A stretch of 6,645 nucleotides of DNA from Gammaproteobacteria bacterium. Lineage in GTDB: Bacteria; Pseudomonadota; Gammaproteobacteria; Steroidobacterales; Steroidobacteraceae. The DNA is taken from positions 1 to 6,645 of the forward strand of contig VBNP01000155.1 of the NCBI GenBank assembly GCA_005877965.1, in the 5' to 3' direction. Position 1 is the first letter of the stretch. Every line of letters begins with the position of its first letter. The notes under the pieces are model-generated. The model was not told where the DNA came from. It searched no databases and saw only the letters and a list, made by a program, of their open reading frames with translations. The position numbers were made by a program, and so were the translations under genes. Positions 1 to 6,037 of the stretch are shown piece after piece.

Positions 1-64
1 AGTCAACGAAGCGCAGGATCGCGAGCGCTCGGGCGGCAACCGCGGCGGGCCACGCCGCTACTGA
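1..64 (+). CDS. C-terminal end of probable RRM-type RNA-binding protein (partial)
   Basis: Only the last 20 codons are present, read in the frame that starts at base 2 and ends with TGA at 62-64. They begin VNEAQDRER and continue into a Gly/Arg/Asn-rich tail ending in GGPRRY. Small bacterial RNA-binding proteins with one RNA recognition motif usually end this way: the last RRM beta strand (typically L-x-VNEA) followed by a short Gly/Arg-rich tail. By family analogy it would bind single-stranded RNA in the cytoplasm. The RNP1 and RNP2 motifs that would prove this lie left of the window. A strong terminator 17 bases after the stop supports this being a real gene end. Another Gly/Arg-tailed RNA-binding protein, such as a DEAD-box helicase, is possible but fits the VNEA segment less well. 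Confidence 0.65.
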   Translation, partial: VNEAQDRERSGGNRGGPRRY

Positions 65-80
65 AACGCAGCTTCTATCC

Positions 81-122
81 ACACCGCTCTCGGCCGTGCA
101 CTGCGGCCGGGAGCGGTGTTTT
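81..122 (+). terminator. Rho-independent terminator after the RRM-like gene
   Basis: A 16-base arm at 81-96 (ACACCGCTCTCGGCCG) pairs with 104-119 with a single T-G wobble, leaving a 7-base loop. The right arm runs into TTTT at 119-122. The stem starts 16 bases after the stop codon at 64, the expected layout for an intrinsic terminator. The complementary strand also has A residues on its far side, but no - strand gene ends here. Confidence 0.85.
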
Positions 123-204
123 GCTGGGCATCCAGGTCCCGGTCGACCCGATGCAGGCGCGGAGAGCCTCGGCGGCGCGCTCCTGAAATTCGACGGGCGA
201 TCAC

Positions 205-660
205 ATGAGCGAATACGAATTCACCATTTCGCTTCGCATCCGCCACCCCAGCGTCGAGCCGCGCACGATCACGGAAACGCTCGGCATCGAACCACAACAC
301 ACCTGGAAAGCCGGCGATCCGCGCCGCAGCCCCGCAGGTGAGGCACGCGAGGGCGCCTATCGGGAGAGTTACTGGATGGGCCGACTGATGCCGGAGCCGC
401 AACTGTCCTCCGGCCGGCTTTCGGTGGAGAGCGTGCTGCTGCAAACGCTCGCGCAGCTGCGCAGATCACACGCATTCCTGCAGCAGCTCAGCAGCGACGG
501 CGGCGTAGCCGAGCTTCACGTCAGTGTGTTCGTCCGCGAGACCTTCCGACTGGATCTGACGCCCCAAACCCTCGGGCTGCTCGGCCGACTGGGATTGGCG
601 GTAGCGCTGGAAGTCCACCCGCACTCGCCGCAGGGCGGCGACCCTGCGACGGGGAGCTGA
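205..660 (+). CDS. DUF4279 domain-containing protein
   Basis: This 151-residue soluble protein has no signal peptide or membrane segment. It matches the DUF4279 pattern: an N-terminal beta strand (TISLRIRH, residues 7-14), a helix and turn with ITETLGIEP (22-30), a Gly-Asp turn (37-38), a Ser-Tyr-Trp motif (55-57), a central helix (about 75-95), a second beta strand (ELHVSVFV, 103-110), and a C-terminal helix and strand (118-138). The family's molecular function is not established, and I assign none. An in-frame TGA at 184-186 means translation must begin after it. ATG at 205 is the first good start, although the preceding GACGGG (192-197) is only a weak ribosome binding site. It follows the terminator at 81-122, so it is probably transcribed separately from the RRM-like gene. 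The last 10 residues are low-complexity and probably disordered. Confidence 0.8.
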   Translation: MSEYEFTISLRIRHPSVEPRTITETLGIEPQHTWKAGDPRRSPAGEAREGAYRESYWMGRLMPEPQLSSGRLSVESVLLQTLAQLRRSHAFLQQLSSDGGVAELHVSVFVRETFRLDLTPQTLGLLGRLGLAVALEVHPHSPQGGDPATGS

Positions 661-726
661 CAGCACCGCACGCGCTGCCCTCGAATCCGCCGCGCGTCCG
701 GACCGCATCTCGTAGCACCTGACCGG

Positions 727-743
727 GGACGGCCCTGCCGTCC
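727..743. other. Short perfect hairpin upstream of the DUF2905 gene
   Basis: GGACGGC (727-733) pairs perfectly with GCCGTCC (737-743) around a 3-base loop. No T-run follows, so it is not a convincing terminator for the DUF4279 gene that ends at 660. It sits 22 bases before the next start codon, so it could be a leader structure or could overlap that gene's promoter. A partial echo of the flanking bases (GTCCGGA then TCGTAG) occurs at about 697-716 and again at about 740-755. No function can be assigned. Confidence 0.35.
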
Positions 744-765
744 GGATGTCGTAGACTCCTAATCG

Positions 766-966
766 ATGAACCGCCTGCTCATCACTCTGGGTGCGAGCCT
801 GATTTTTCTAGGCCTGGCCTGGTCCTGGGTCAAGCGGCTGCCGCTGTTTCGCCTGCCGGGCGATATCGTCATCGACCGGCCCGGATTCAAGTTTTTCTTT
901 CCGATCACGACGATGCTGCTCATCAGTGCGGTGATTTCGATCATCGCGTGGGCTGTGCGCCGGTAA
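766..966 (+). CDS. DUF2905 family small inner-membrane protein
   Basis: The 66 residues have the full DUF2905 architecture and normal family length. A first transmembrane helix (about 3-21) is followed by a conserved hydrophilic hairpin containing LPLFRLPGDIVIDRPGFKFF (25-44), then FPITT and a second transmembrane helix (about 46-64), with basic residues at the C-terminus. The RLPGDI and F-x-FFPITT blocks are the family signature. It should sit in the cytoplasmic membrane with both ends on the same side. The biochemical role of the family is unknown. The ATG lacks a good Shine-Dalgarno sequence; GTAGACT at about 751-757 could be a close-in -10 element with a very short leader, but this is speculative. 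The gene is convergent with the amidase gene on its right. Confidence 0.88.
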   Translation: MNRLLITLGASLIFLGLAWSWVKRLPLFRLPGDIVIDRPGFKFFFPITTMLLISAVISIIAWAVRR

Positions 967-978
967 ATCGGGCAGCGT

Positions 979-1027
979 CGCGCCGCCCCGAGGCGCGCGA
1001 ATCTGCGCTCATTGGGGACAAGCGCAG
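979..1027. other. Two hairpins between convergent genes
   Basis: The 65-base gap between two facing stop codons holds two perfect stems. CGCGCC (979-984) pairs with GGCGCG (992-997), and CTGCGCT (1003-1009) pairs with AGCGCAG (1021-1027). The second stem starts immediately after the amidase stop codon on the - strand. Neither is followed by a T-tract on either strand, so they are not textbook intrinsic terminators. Their position suggests they could protect 3' ends or assist Rho-dependent termination in both directions. GC-rich DNA forms such stems easily by chance. Confidence 0.3.
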
Positions 1028-1031
1028 CGCT

Positions 1032-2162
1032 TCAGCCTCCCCGGTGCGCGACTTGCCGGTGGCCGACAAAAACCCGCTTGGGAATCATGCAATGCACGCC
1101 CTTGCGGATATCGACGACCTGCGTCACACGACAGTCCCCCACGATCGAGGCGAGCGCGTACGCCTCCTCGCGACTCATCGGGACGATCTGCTGACTGGCG
1201 AGCCAATGGACGGTCTGCTCGACCGCGATCTTCATCGCCTGATTCAGATCCTCGTCGTAACCCATGAATATCCAGTCGGTCTTCGTTTCCGCCCATGGCC
1301 AGTCGGTCTTCAGGTCCTTGCGCACGATCGGCCGAATCTCGATTTCCTTGTAGGCGCACTCGAGCGCCGTCAGGTTTACCTCACCGTTCCCCTGCCGGCA
1401 GTGGGAATCGCCCGTCCAGATCAGGCCGCCCCTGAGAAACACCGGCAGATACAACGTCGAACCGGCCTGCAGCTCGTTCAGATCCATGTTCGAGCCGTTC
1501 TTCCAGGGCCGCAGCGTACTCGTGCGCCCTTTCGCATCGTGAATCGGCGGCCCGGCCTTGGCGTCCGGTTCGTTCGGGTCGACCCCGACCGCGAACGTTC
1601 CGGGGAAGGGCTGCAGATCGATCACGATTCCCGGCTTGAACTGCGTCTGCATCTTGACCAGATCGAGCTTGTAGTAGCGAACGAACCCCTCGGGAAATTC
1701 CGGCGCCAGCAGACCCACGGTCGGAAACTCCCTGCCCGGCAGGTTGAAGTTGAAAGCGTCGGGCTTGGGAACGATCTTGAGTATGTGGACCTCCAGCGTA
1801 TCGCCGGGCTCCGCCCCTGAGACGTAAATGGGGCCGGTAATCGAGTGCGGGCCGCCGCCGTCGTTTTCCTTCCGCAGCTTCACGATGCCATCCATGTCCA
1901 CGCCCGGCTTGATCTGCCCGAGTGAGTGCGAGATCGTTTCGATGGACACGGTGTCACCCGAGTTGATGACCAGCCTGGGCTTCTCACCAGGGTCGTACCA
2001 GCCCCATTGCACGTTCTCCGGCGTCGCGCGCAGAAGATAGTGTTTCGATGCGCGTGAGGCGGGCGCGTTGGCTTCGGAGCCGCTTCCCGGTTGCGTGTGG
2101 CCCGGACGGGCAACAGCCAAGACCAACGCGAGCGTGGTCAGCCCGGCGACAGATGTTCTCAT
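1032..2162 (-). CDS. Exported acetamidase/formamidase (FmdA/AmdA) family protein
   Basis: The 376 residues match the FmdA/AmdA family, whose characterised members hydrolyse formamide or acetamide to ammonia and the acid. Visible family blocks are the N-terminal beta-rich region with GDTVSIET (69-76), H106 with TGPIYVSGAEPGDTLEV (109-125), the NGSNMDLNEL block (222-231), GDSHCRQGNGEVNLTALE (251-268), and a C-terminal RVTQVVDIRKGVHCMIPK (345-362). Unlike the cytosolic model enzymes it begins with a signal-peptide-like sequence (hydrophobic core about 7-18, cleavage roughly 18-24), so it is predicted to be periplasmic or secreted. GGGAG (revcomp of 2169-2173), 6 bases before the ATG, supports this start. 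It lies 90 bases downstream of the alpha/beta hydrolase gene in the same orientation. A -10-like TATCAT (revcomp of 2200-2205) without a good -35 could give it its own promoter. The physiological substrate cannot be read from the sequence. Confidence 0.88.
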   Translation of the reverse strand: MRTSVAGLTTLALVLAVARPGHTQPGSGSEANAPASRASKHYLLRATPENVQWGWYDPGEKPRLVINSGDTVSIETISHSLGQIKPGVDMDGIVKLRKENDGGGPHSITGPIYVSGAEPGDTLEVHILKIVPKPDAFNFNLPGREFPTVGLLAPEFPEGFVRYYKLDLVKMQTQFKPGIVIDLQPFPGTFAVGVDPNEPDAKAGPPIHDAKGRTSTLRPWKNGSNMDLNELQAGSTLYLPVFLRGGLIWTGDSHCRQGNGEVNLTALECAYKEIEIRPIVRKDLKTDWPWAETKTDWIFMGYDEDLNQAMKIAVEQTVHWLASQQIVPMSREEAYALASIVGDCRVTQVVDIRKGVHCMIPKRVFVGHRQVAHRGG

Positions 2163-2252
2163 GGTGAGCTCCCGACGAGGTTCTTATCGACCGCATTTCA
2201 TGATAGGCGAGAATCGCGCCGGATCGCATCCGTGCAGCGCACCAACCAGGCT

Positions 2253-3398
2253 TCACGGATCGTCGCGAACCGCAGCCCGATGAGCGCCCAGGTATCGATC
2301 GAAGAACTTCACCACCACGCGGTAGACCTGTTGCGACTCGGGCAGATCTGGATCCATGAAGAACGCATGCCACATTCCATCCCAGACGTGCAGCTCAGCC
2401 TCCACGCCCACGTTGCTCAAGGCAGCTTGAGTATGAAATAAGGAGCTCACCGTGAAATCGCGCGATCCGGCGATCAGCAGAGTGGGAGGAAACCTGGCGA
2501 GCACCCGTTCTGAGCCGATCGGCAGCACCAGCGGGTCCGAGGATGAGGCGTCGCTGAAGTAGGGCAAGGCGCTCAGCGAGCCGGTGTCGGCAGCTGCAAA
2601 CGGCAACTCTCCCACGAGCAGGGACGCCAGGTGACTCGAGTCACCGCCTAGCGCATCCGCGGACCCGCAGAATGTCCCGATAGCACCGGGCATGGGCAGT
2701 TTTTCCTGCTGGAACCAGGCTATGGCCTCCGCCGTCAGGATGCCGCCGGCAGAACAGCCATAGATGCCGATGTCGGCGGCCCGGTGCTCTTTGAGCAACT
2801 CCCGGTAGACCGACGCCACATCCTCGCTTGCGGCAGGAAACTTGAATTCCGGCGCCATCCGGTACGCAACTGTGATGACGGTGATTTTCCCAACGCCGGC
2901 AATTGGTATTGACTCTGTCTTGGCGCCGTTCCCCTCCCCCCACAGGAACCCGCCGCCATGCAGATTGATGAGCACCCGACCGCGATTCTTGGGCGCGATG
3001 CCGGCTTTTGGAGTAATGACTTCCGCGCGGACGCCGCCGATCAGCTTCCGTTCGATATTGACCGGGTAGAGCGTCTCGGCTCGAGCCACGAACGGAGCAT
3101 TCTTTCGCTCGTCATATTCTCGCAATAGACGAACATCAGCACCTGGAGGGGGCGCGGCCTCGGGACTTGAGAATTGCCTGACGAACTTCCTGCGGGCTTC
3201 CGGACTCATGAACCTCGATGGAGGGACGGTCATCGCCGGTAGCTGTGCCACGCCGTCGGCATCCACCTGCGGGCGCCGGCTGGAGTCCTCCCCAGCCCTG
3301 GATACTCCAGGCAGCGCTCCCTGCACGACTGCGGTTAGAACCAACAGCCAGACGAGCAGCTTCCATTTCGTAACGCGAGACGCATTTTCCGCACGCAT
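2253..3398 (-). CDS. Exported alpha/beta hydrolase (HSL-type esterase/lipase, alpha/beta hydrolase fold 3)
   Basis: I place the start at ATG 3398, giving 381 residues. GGAG lies 9 bases upstream, and the start gives a compact signal peptide: a basic n-region, a hydrophobic core at about 13-30, and probable cleavage after Ser-Arg-Ala at 33-35. The in-frame ATG at 3425 adds 9 polar residues and has no ribosome binding site. Family features, in this numbering: the oxyanion-hole motif HGGGF (147-151), YRMAPEFKFP (179-188) as in YRLAP-x-x-PFP of the hormone-sensitive-lipase group, nucleophile Ser216 in GCSAG, probable acid Asp314 in SRDF, and His344 in GMWHAF. The triad is complete, so it is predicted to be an active periplasmic or secreted carboxylesterase/lipase. 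The residue before Ser is Cys rather than the usual Asp of GDSAG. The roughly 110-residue segment before the core could be a cap. It precedes the amidase gene, possibly in one transcript. Substrate unknown. Confidence 0.87.
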   Translation of the reverse strand: MRAENASRVTKWKLLVWLLVLTAVVQGALPGVSRAGEDSSRRPQVDADGVAQLPAMTVPPSRFMSPEARRKFVRQFSSPEAAPPPGADVRLLREYDERKNAPFVARAETLYPVNIERKLIGGVRAEVITPKAGIAPKNRGRVLINLHGGGFLWGEGNGAKTESIPIAGVGKITVITVAYRMAPEFKFPAASEDVASVYRELLKEHRAADIGIYGCSAGGILTAEAIAWFQQEKLPMPGAIGTFCGSADALGGDSSHLASLLVGELPFAAADTGSLSALPYFSDASSSDPLVLPIGSERVLARFPPTLLIAGSRDFTVSSLFHTQAALSNVGVEAELHVWDGMWHAFFMDPDLPESQQVYRVVVKFFDRYLGAHRAAVRDDP

Positions 3399-3407
3399 AC
3401 CGTGGTT

Positions 3408-3411
3408 CTCC
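3408..3411 (-). promoter_or_regulatory. Ribosome binding site deciding the hydrolase start
   Basis: Read on the - strand, GGAG stands 9 bases before ATG 3398. The upstream in-frame ATG at 3425 is preceded by CAGTTCTGG, with no purine-rich site. This favours the shorter 381-residue product, whose N-terminus is also the better signal peptide. Confidence 0.55.
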
Positions 3412-3464
3412 GGCCGTGGGTGCACCAGAACTGATGCCAGGCCCGGGCTGTCAGGAGCGCAATT

Positions 3465-3493
3465 TACATAACTCAGCGATTTTTCGGGAGCAA
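3465..3493 (-). promoter_or_regulatory. Candidate sigma70-type promoter for the hydrolase(-amidase) unit
   Basis: On the - strand TTGCTC (revcomp of 3488-3493) and TATGTA (revcomp of 3465-3470) are separated by exactly 17 bases, with an A-rich spacer. Both hexamers match only their first three consensus positions. Transcription would start near 3458 and leave a leader of about 60 bases before ATG 3398. Placement and spacing are good but the sequence match is weak. Confidence 0.3.
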
Positions 3494-3605
3494 CAGCGAG
3501 CTCAAATTGCGAGCGATGCCCGGATCAACGACAGCGTCGTCTGGGAAGCTGCCAGGACGCGTCGAATCGCTGTCGGACGTCTCCTACAGCACAACGCGGC
3601 GCGCG

Positions 3606-3633
3606 CTCACCCTGTTTTTGTGAGGGCGCTCAC
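3606..3633. repeat. Three GTGAG/CTCAC half-sites including a near-perfect 14-bp palindrome
   Basis: CTCAC occurs at 3606-3610, GTGAG at 3620-3624 and CTCAC at 3629-3633. The last two form GTGAGGGCGCTCAC (3620-3633), a palindrome with 12 of 14 symmetrical positions. GCGCTCAC is also directly repeated at 3603-3610 and 3626-3633. The first two half-sites can instead form a 5-bp stem with T-rich loop CCTGTTTTT. The cluster lies about 100-130 bases upstream of the 3736 gene and about 130-150 upstream of the hydrolase promoter candidate, so it could be an operator for a dimeric regulator. This is inference from symmetry and position only. Confidence 0.3.
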
Positions 3634-3724
3634 GCACCACGACGATTCTGCCGGGTATCTATGGTGCGCAGTGTGAAGCACTCGGGTGGATCGTTACCGT
3701 AAGCGGATGGGCACGTAGGTTCCT

Positions 3725-3730
3725 GGAGGG
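3725..3730 (+). promoter_or_regulatory. Strong Shine-Dalgarno site of the 81-residue gene
   Basis: GGAGGG stands 5 bases before ATG 3736. It is the strongest ribosome binding site in the window and the main reason for accepting the short downstream frame as a real gene. Confidence 0.7.
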
Positions 3731-3735
3731 ATCTG

Positions 3736-3981
3736 ATGAACAATCGAGCGACACTTCCGGTTTGGGGCGGCGCCCTTCCACCCGGCGTTGCGCGCGGTGG
3801 CGACAGCAGTTCGCTGCTGGTGGACAGCGCCATCAGCCACTGCGAGAAGCTCAGGCGGGTGTTGGAGCTGGAGGAATGGATCAATGCGACGCCTGACAAT
3901 CCGATACTCGCTGGAACGCGCCGCAAGTGGCAAGAGGAGCGCGAGCAGTTGCTCAGCGAGCTTCACCTGGAGTCGCTCTGA
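3736..3981 (+). CDS. Small protein of unknown function, predicted helical
   Basis: I do not recognise this 81-residue protein. It has no signal peptide or membrane helix. Residues 1-25 are Pro/Gly-rich and probably flexible. A helix with leucines and charged residues follows (about 26-50, containing CEKLRRVLELEEWIN). After a PDNP turn comes a second highly charged helix (about 60-79, containing RRKWQEEREQLLSEL). The two helices could form a hairpin, so a small structural or protein-binding role is conceivable but unproven. Support for it being real is GGAGGG 5 bases before ATG and a protein composition sensible for a soluble helical protein. It runs towards the barrel gene and stops only 13 bases short of that gene's stop codon, leaving no room for a separate terminator. 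There is a single Cys (36). Confidence 0.65.
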   Translation: MNNRATLPVWGGALPPGVARGGDSSSLLVDSAISHCEKLRRVLELEEWINATPDNPILAGTRRKWQEEREQLLSELHLESL

Positions 3982-3994
3982 CGCGGCCGCACAA

Positions 3995-6037
3995 TCATTT
4001 CAGTCGCAGCGCACCGATGTTGACTGCGGTGCGGTCGCGCGTGGCCACCTCGACCTCGGTGCGGCCGGAGTTCGTGAGCGTCCAGGGCAGTGGCAGATTG
4101 TCCGCCTGCACGGTGAGCACGTGGTGCCCGGCCGCGACCGCCGGGAAGTCAAAGCGCCCATTGGAGTCGCTGCGCACCGAGAAACGGCCGTCAAGGACTA
4201 CCGTGACGTTCGCAGCGCCGGATTCACCGGCGTCGTAGCGGCGGTTCTCGTTCGCGTCCAGGTACACGACACCGCTCAGGCGGCCGGATCCTGAGCCTGG
4301 CACACCACCCAACGGCACGAAGTGCGCGCCGCGCGCCTCCTGGTAGCGCACGGTCAGAAACACCCCACGCTCACCGACCGCCGCAATTACGGCTGGAGTC
4401 GGCGGCGCCAGCGGCGAGGTCACGACCAGTGGCGTCCACGAGCCGACTCGACTCTCGTAGTAGCTCGCGAGCACCGACCACGCGCGGGCCACCTGCCAGG
4501 TGAGTGAAACATCTGCGGACCGGGAAGGCGCCGCCTGACCCTGCACGGCGCTTGCCCATTGGACGCCGCCATCCAGGGCGAGGCGCGCGCTGAGGTCTCC
4601 GCCCCCGTAGACTGCCAGGCGCACGACGGTGCTGTCCTGCTCGACGTTCGTGATCGCCGTGCTGCGGATCCGGTCGACGGCGGCGGTGGTGCTCAGGCGA
4701 GTGCCGGCACGCATATTCCAGGTCTGCTGCAGCGTAACGGTGGCGTCCCGGGTTTGCGGATCGGTCGCATAGTCGAGTTGTCCGCGGCCGATGCCGTAGG
4801 AGTTGGCGTTGTCGAGGTACGCTTCCACCGACCAGGCGCTGGCCCTGGCGCTGCGGCGGGCGTTGACCACGGCGCCTAGCCCCAAGTCGCGGGACAGCTG
4901 GTAGCGCGCATCGCCGTTGACGAAAGTCGTGCTGGAGCCCGTTCCCGACACCGAGCTGACTTGATCCACTCCGAAGTCCGCCAGCCAACGCCGGCTTTGG
5001 TAGTCCACGCGGTAATAGCCTCCCTGAGCATCGCTGGTTATCAGCTGATTGCCCCAGGCGACATTGGGGTCGATACGGAACGCGCCGAAGCTCTGCGTCA
5101 TTGCGCCATGGGTGTGCGAGGCATCCACCCACACACCGAGCGAGTTGCCGTTGCCATCCACGGTGCCGTCGATGACATTGATCTGTGCGCGCGAGCCGCC
5201 ATCCTGCCACGCCGCCGTGAGCAAGCCGGTGGTGGAAGAGATGCGTTCGGTAGTCGCCGCGGCGAACGTGGCGCCCAGCGGCTGGTAGTACAGCGACACA
5301 TCGCGGGCGGCCGCGAATTCTCCGCCCAGCGCCCATCGTGACGCCGGCGCCCACTGCGCACCGAGCGTGGCCGTGGATCCGCCCAGGGTCTGAAACGTCG
5401 GGACCTTGATGCCGTCGTAGATGCCCGGCTTGCCGGCGCCGGCCACGAACTGCAGCGCCGACGGGCCCCGCCATTCGGTCTCGACGCCCTCCATCGGCCC
5501 CTGCGCCAGCAGAAAGCGCGGTTGCGCGCGCGCGAGGTTGATGAGCGGCGCATTGATATCGCCGAGTGCAGTGTCGGCTTGCCAGCCATCGTCGAAGGGC
5601 ATGCCCCGCTCGTGCAGAGAGAACGAGGCGGTTGCGTAGTCGTGGCCGACCGCGGGGCGGCTGGAACCGCCAGTGCGTGCCGCGGCATCCGCCGACCAGG
5701 CGCCGTAGGACGCGGTGTCCCATTGCGCGTCCGCGATCACGCCGTTCTCGTGCGTGCGGGGCGGAGAGTTAGGACCTTCCTGATCGAGGACGCTGATGAC
5801 ACCATCGATGCGTATCGAGCGCGCAAGTCCACTGGTATCGCTGGTGCCGTAGTCCCCGGTGGCAATGTCCGGACTCAAGCTGCCGCCGGCGATGTAGCGA
5901 TCCTGGTAGGCGCTCGTCTGGGCCGGCGGCGGCTGCGGGGTGGTCTGTGCCTGTGACGGTGCGATCAGCGCTGCGAGCACCGGCAAGCCACACAGCCACG
6001 CCAGCAGGCGCCAGGCGCGGCCCGCCCCGGGGATCAT
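3995..6037 (-). CDS. Exported outer-membrane barrel-like protein with C-terminal SdrD_B/CarboxypepD_reg-like domain; candidate non-canonical usher
   Basis: The 680 residues begin with a clear signal peptide (basic n-region, hydrophobic 11-27, cleavage after Ser-Gln-Ala at 28-30), then a Pro/Gln linker. Residues about 70-575 show repeated short strands of alternating polar and hydrophobic/aromatic residues separated by Gly/Asn/Ser turns, the pattern of an outer-membrane beta-barrel. A conserved-looking block sits at 145-220 (RGMPFDDGW, GKPGIYDG, LGG). Residues about 587-680 form an Ig-like module: GVVYLDANENRRYDAGESG has the D-x-N-x-N...D-x-x-E calcium-site pattern (D594, N596, N598, D602, E605), followed by a CarboxypepD_reg-like strand set around 610-645 and NLPLPW. 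Its ATG overlaps the stop of the chaperone-like gene as ATGA, implying coupled translation. With a chaperone partner it could serve as a fibre-assembly pore, but no PapC-type N-terminal domain or plug is evident and it is shorter than the usual 800-plus residues. Other outer-membrane roles remain possible. Confidence 0.72.
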   Translation of the reverse strand: MIPGAGRAWRLLAWLCGLPVLAALIAPSQAQTTPQPPPAQTSAYQDRYIAGGSLSPDIATGDYGTSDTSGLARSIRIDGVISVLDQEGPNSPPRTHENGVIADAQWDTASYGAWSADAAARTGGSSRPAVGHDYATASFSLHERGMPFDDGWQADTALGDINAPLINLARAQPRFLLAQGPMEGVETEWRGPSALQFVAGAGKPGIYDGIKVPTFQTLGGSTATLGAQWAPASRWALGGEFAAARDVSLYYQPLGATFAAATTERISSTTGLLTAAWQDGGSRAQINVIDGTVDGNGNSLGVWVDASHTHGAMTQSFGAFRIDPNVAWGNQLITSDAQGGYYRVDYQSRRWLADFGVDQVSSVSGTGSSTTFVNGDARYQLSRDLGLGAVVNARRSARASAWSVEAYLDNANSYGIGRGQLDYATDPQTRDATVTLQQTWNMRAGTRLSTTAAVDRIRSTAITNVEQDSTVVRLAVYGGGDLSARLALDGGVQWASAVQGQAAPSRSADVSLTWQVARAWSVLASYYESRVGSWTPLVVTSPLAPPTPAVIAAVGERGVFLTVRYQEARGAHFVPLGGVPGSGSGRLSGVVYLDANENRRYDAGESGAANVTVVLDGRFSVRSDSNGRFDFPAVAAGHHVLTVQADNLPLPWTLTNSGRTEVEVATRDRTAVNIGALRLK

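Larger units (their letters stand above)
3399..3735. other. 337-base divergent intergenic region
   Basis: This gap separates the - strand hydrolase from the + strand small gene at 3736. It contains a weak promoter candidate for the hydrolase (3465-3493), an imperfect stem (3569-3576 with 3583-3590, one mismatch) and a cluster of GTGAG/CTCAC half-sites (3606-3633). An open frame crosses 3416-3676 on the + strand, but it lacks a ribosome binding site and any family resemblance, so I do not call it a gene. The local base composition is less GC-rich around 3455-3510 than in the flanking genes, as expected for a regulatory region. I found no convincing -35/-10 pair for the + strand gene. Confidence 0.5.

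Noticed and set aside
58..708. Open frames of 65-128 codons on the - strand
   Set aside because: They are antisense to the DUF4279 gene and cross the terminator at 81-122. Composition and lack of ribosome sites mark them as shadows.
948..1820. 290-codon open frame on the + strand
   Set aside because: It lies antisense to the well-supported amidase gene, has Arg/Asp/His-rich shadow composition, begins inside the DUF2905 gene and has no ribosome binding site.
2200..2205. TATCAT -10 element on the - strand before the amidase
   Set aside because: The hexamer is good and its spacing to the gene is plausible, but no acceptable -35 lies 15-19 bases upstream. I mention it with the amidase rather than call a promoter.
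3399..3425. Longer N-terminus of the hydrolase from ATG 3425
   Set aside because: No ribosome binding site precedes it, and the 9 added polar residues spoil an otherwise normal signal peptide. ATG 3398 has GGAG upstream.
3602..3624. Terminator-like stem with T-rich loop
   Set aside because: The T-run is in the loop rather than after the stem, and no gene ends nearby on either strand.
3416..3676. 86-codon open frame on the + strand in the intergenic gap
   Set aside because: GTG start with no ribosome binding site, no recognisable family, and it crosses the likely promoter of the divergent hydrolase.
3788..4294. 168-codon open frame on the + strand
   Set aside because: It overlaps the 81-residue gene in another frame and is antisense to the barrel gene. 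No ribosome binding site and low-quality composition (Cys/Ser/Trp/Arg-rich).
4371..5723. 450-codon open frame on the - strand, offset frame
   Set aside because: It runs inside the barrel gene in another frame and is full of Arg, Gly and His as expected from GC-rich shadow reading. The 3995-6037 frame has a signal peptide, strand pattern and recognisable C-terminal domain.
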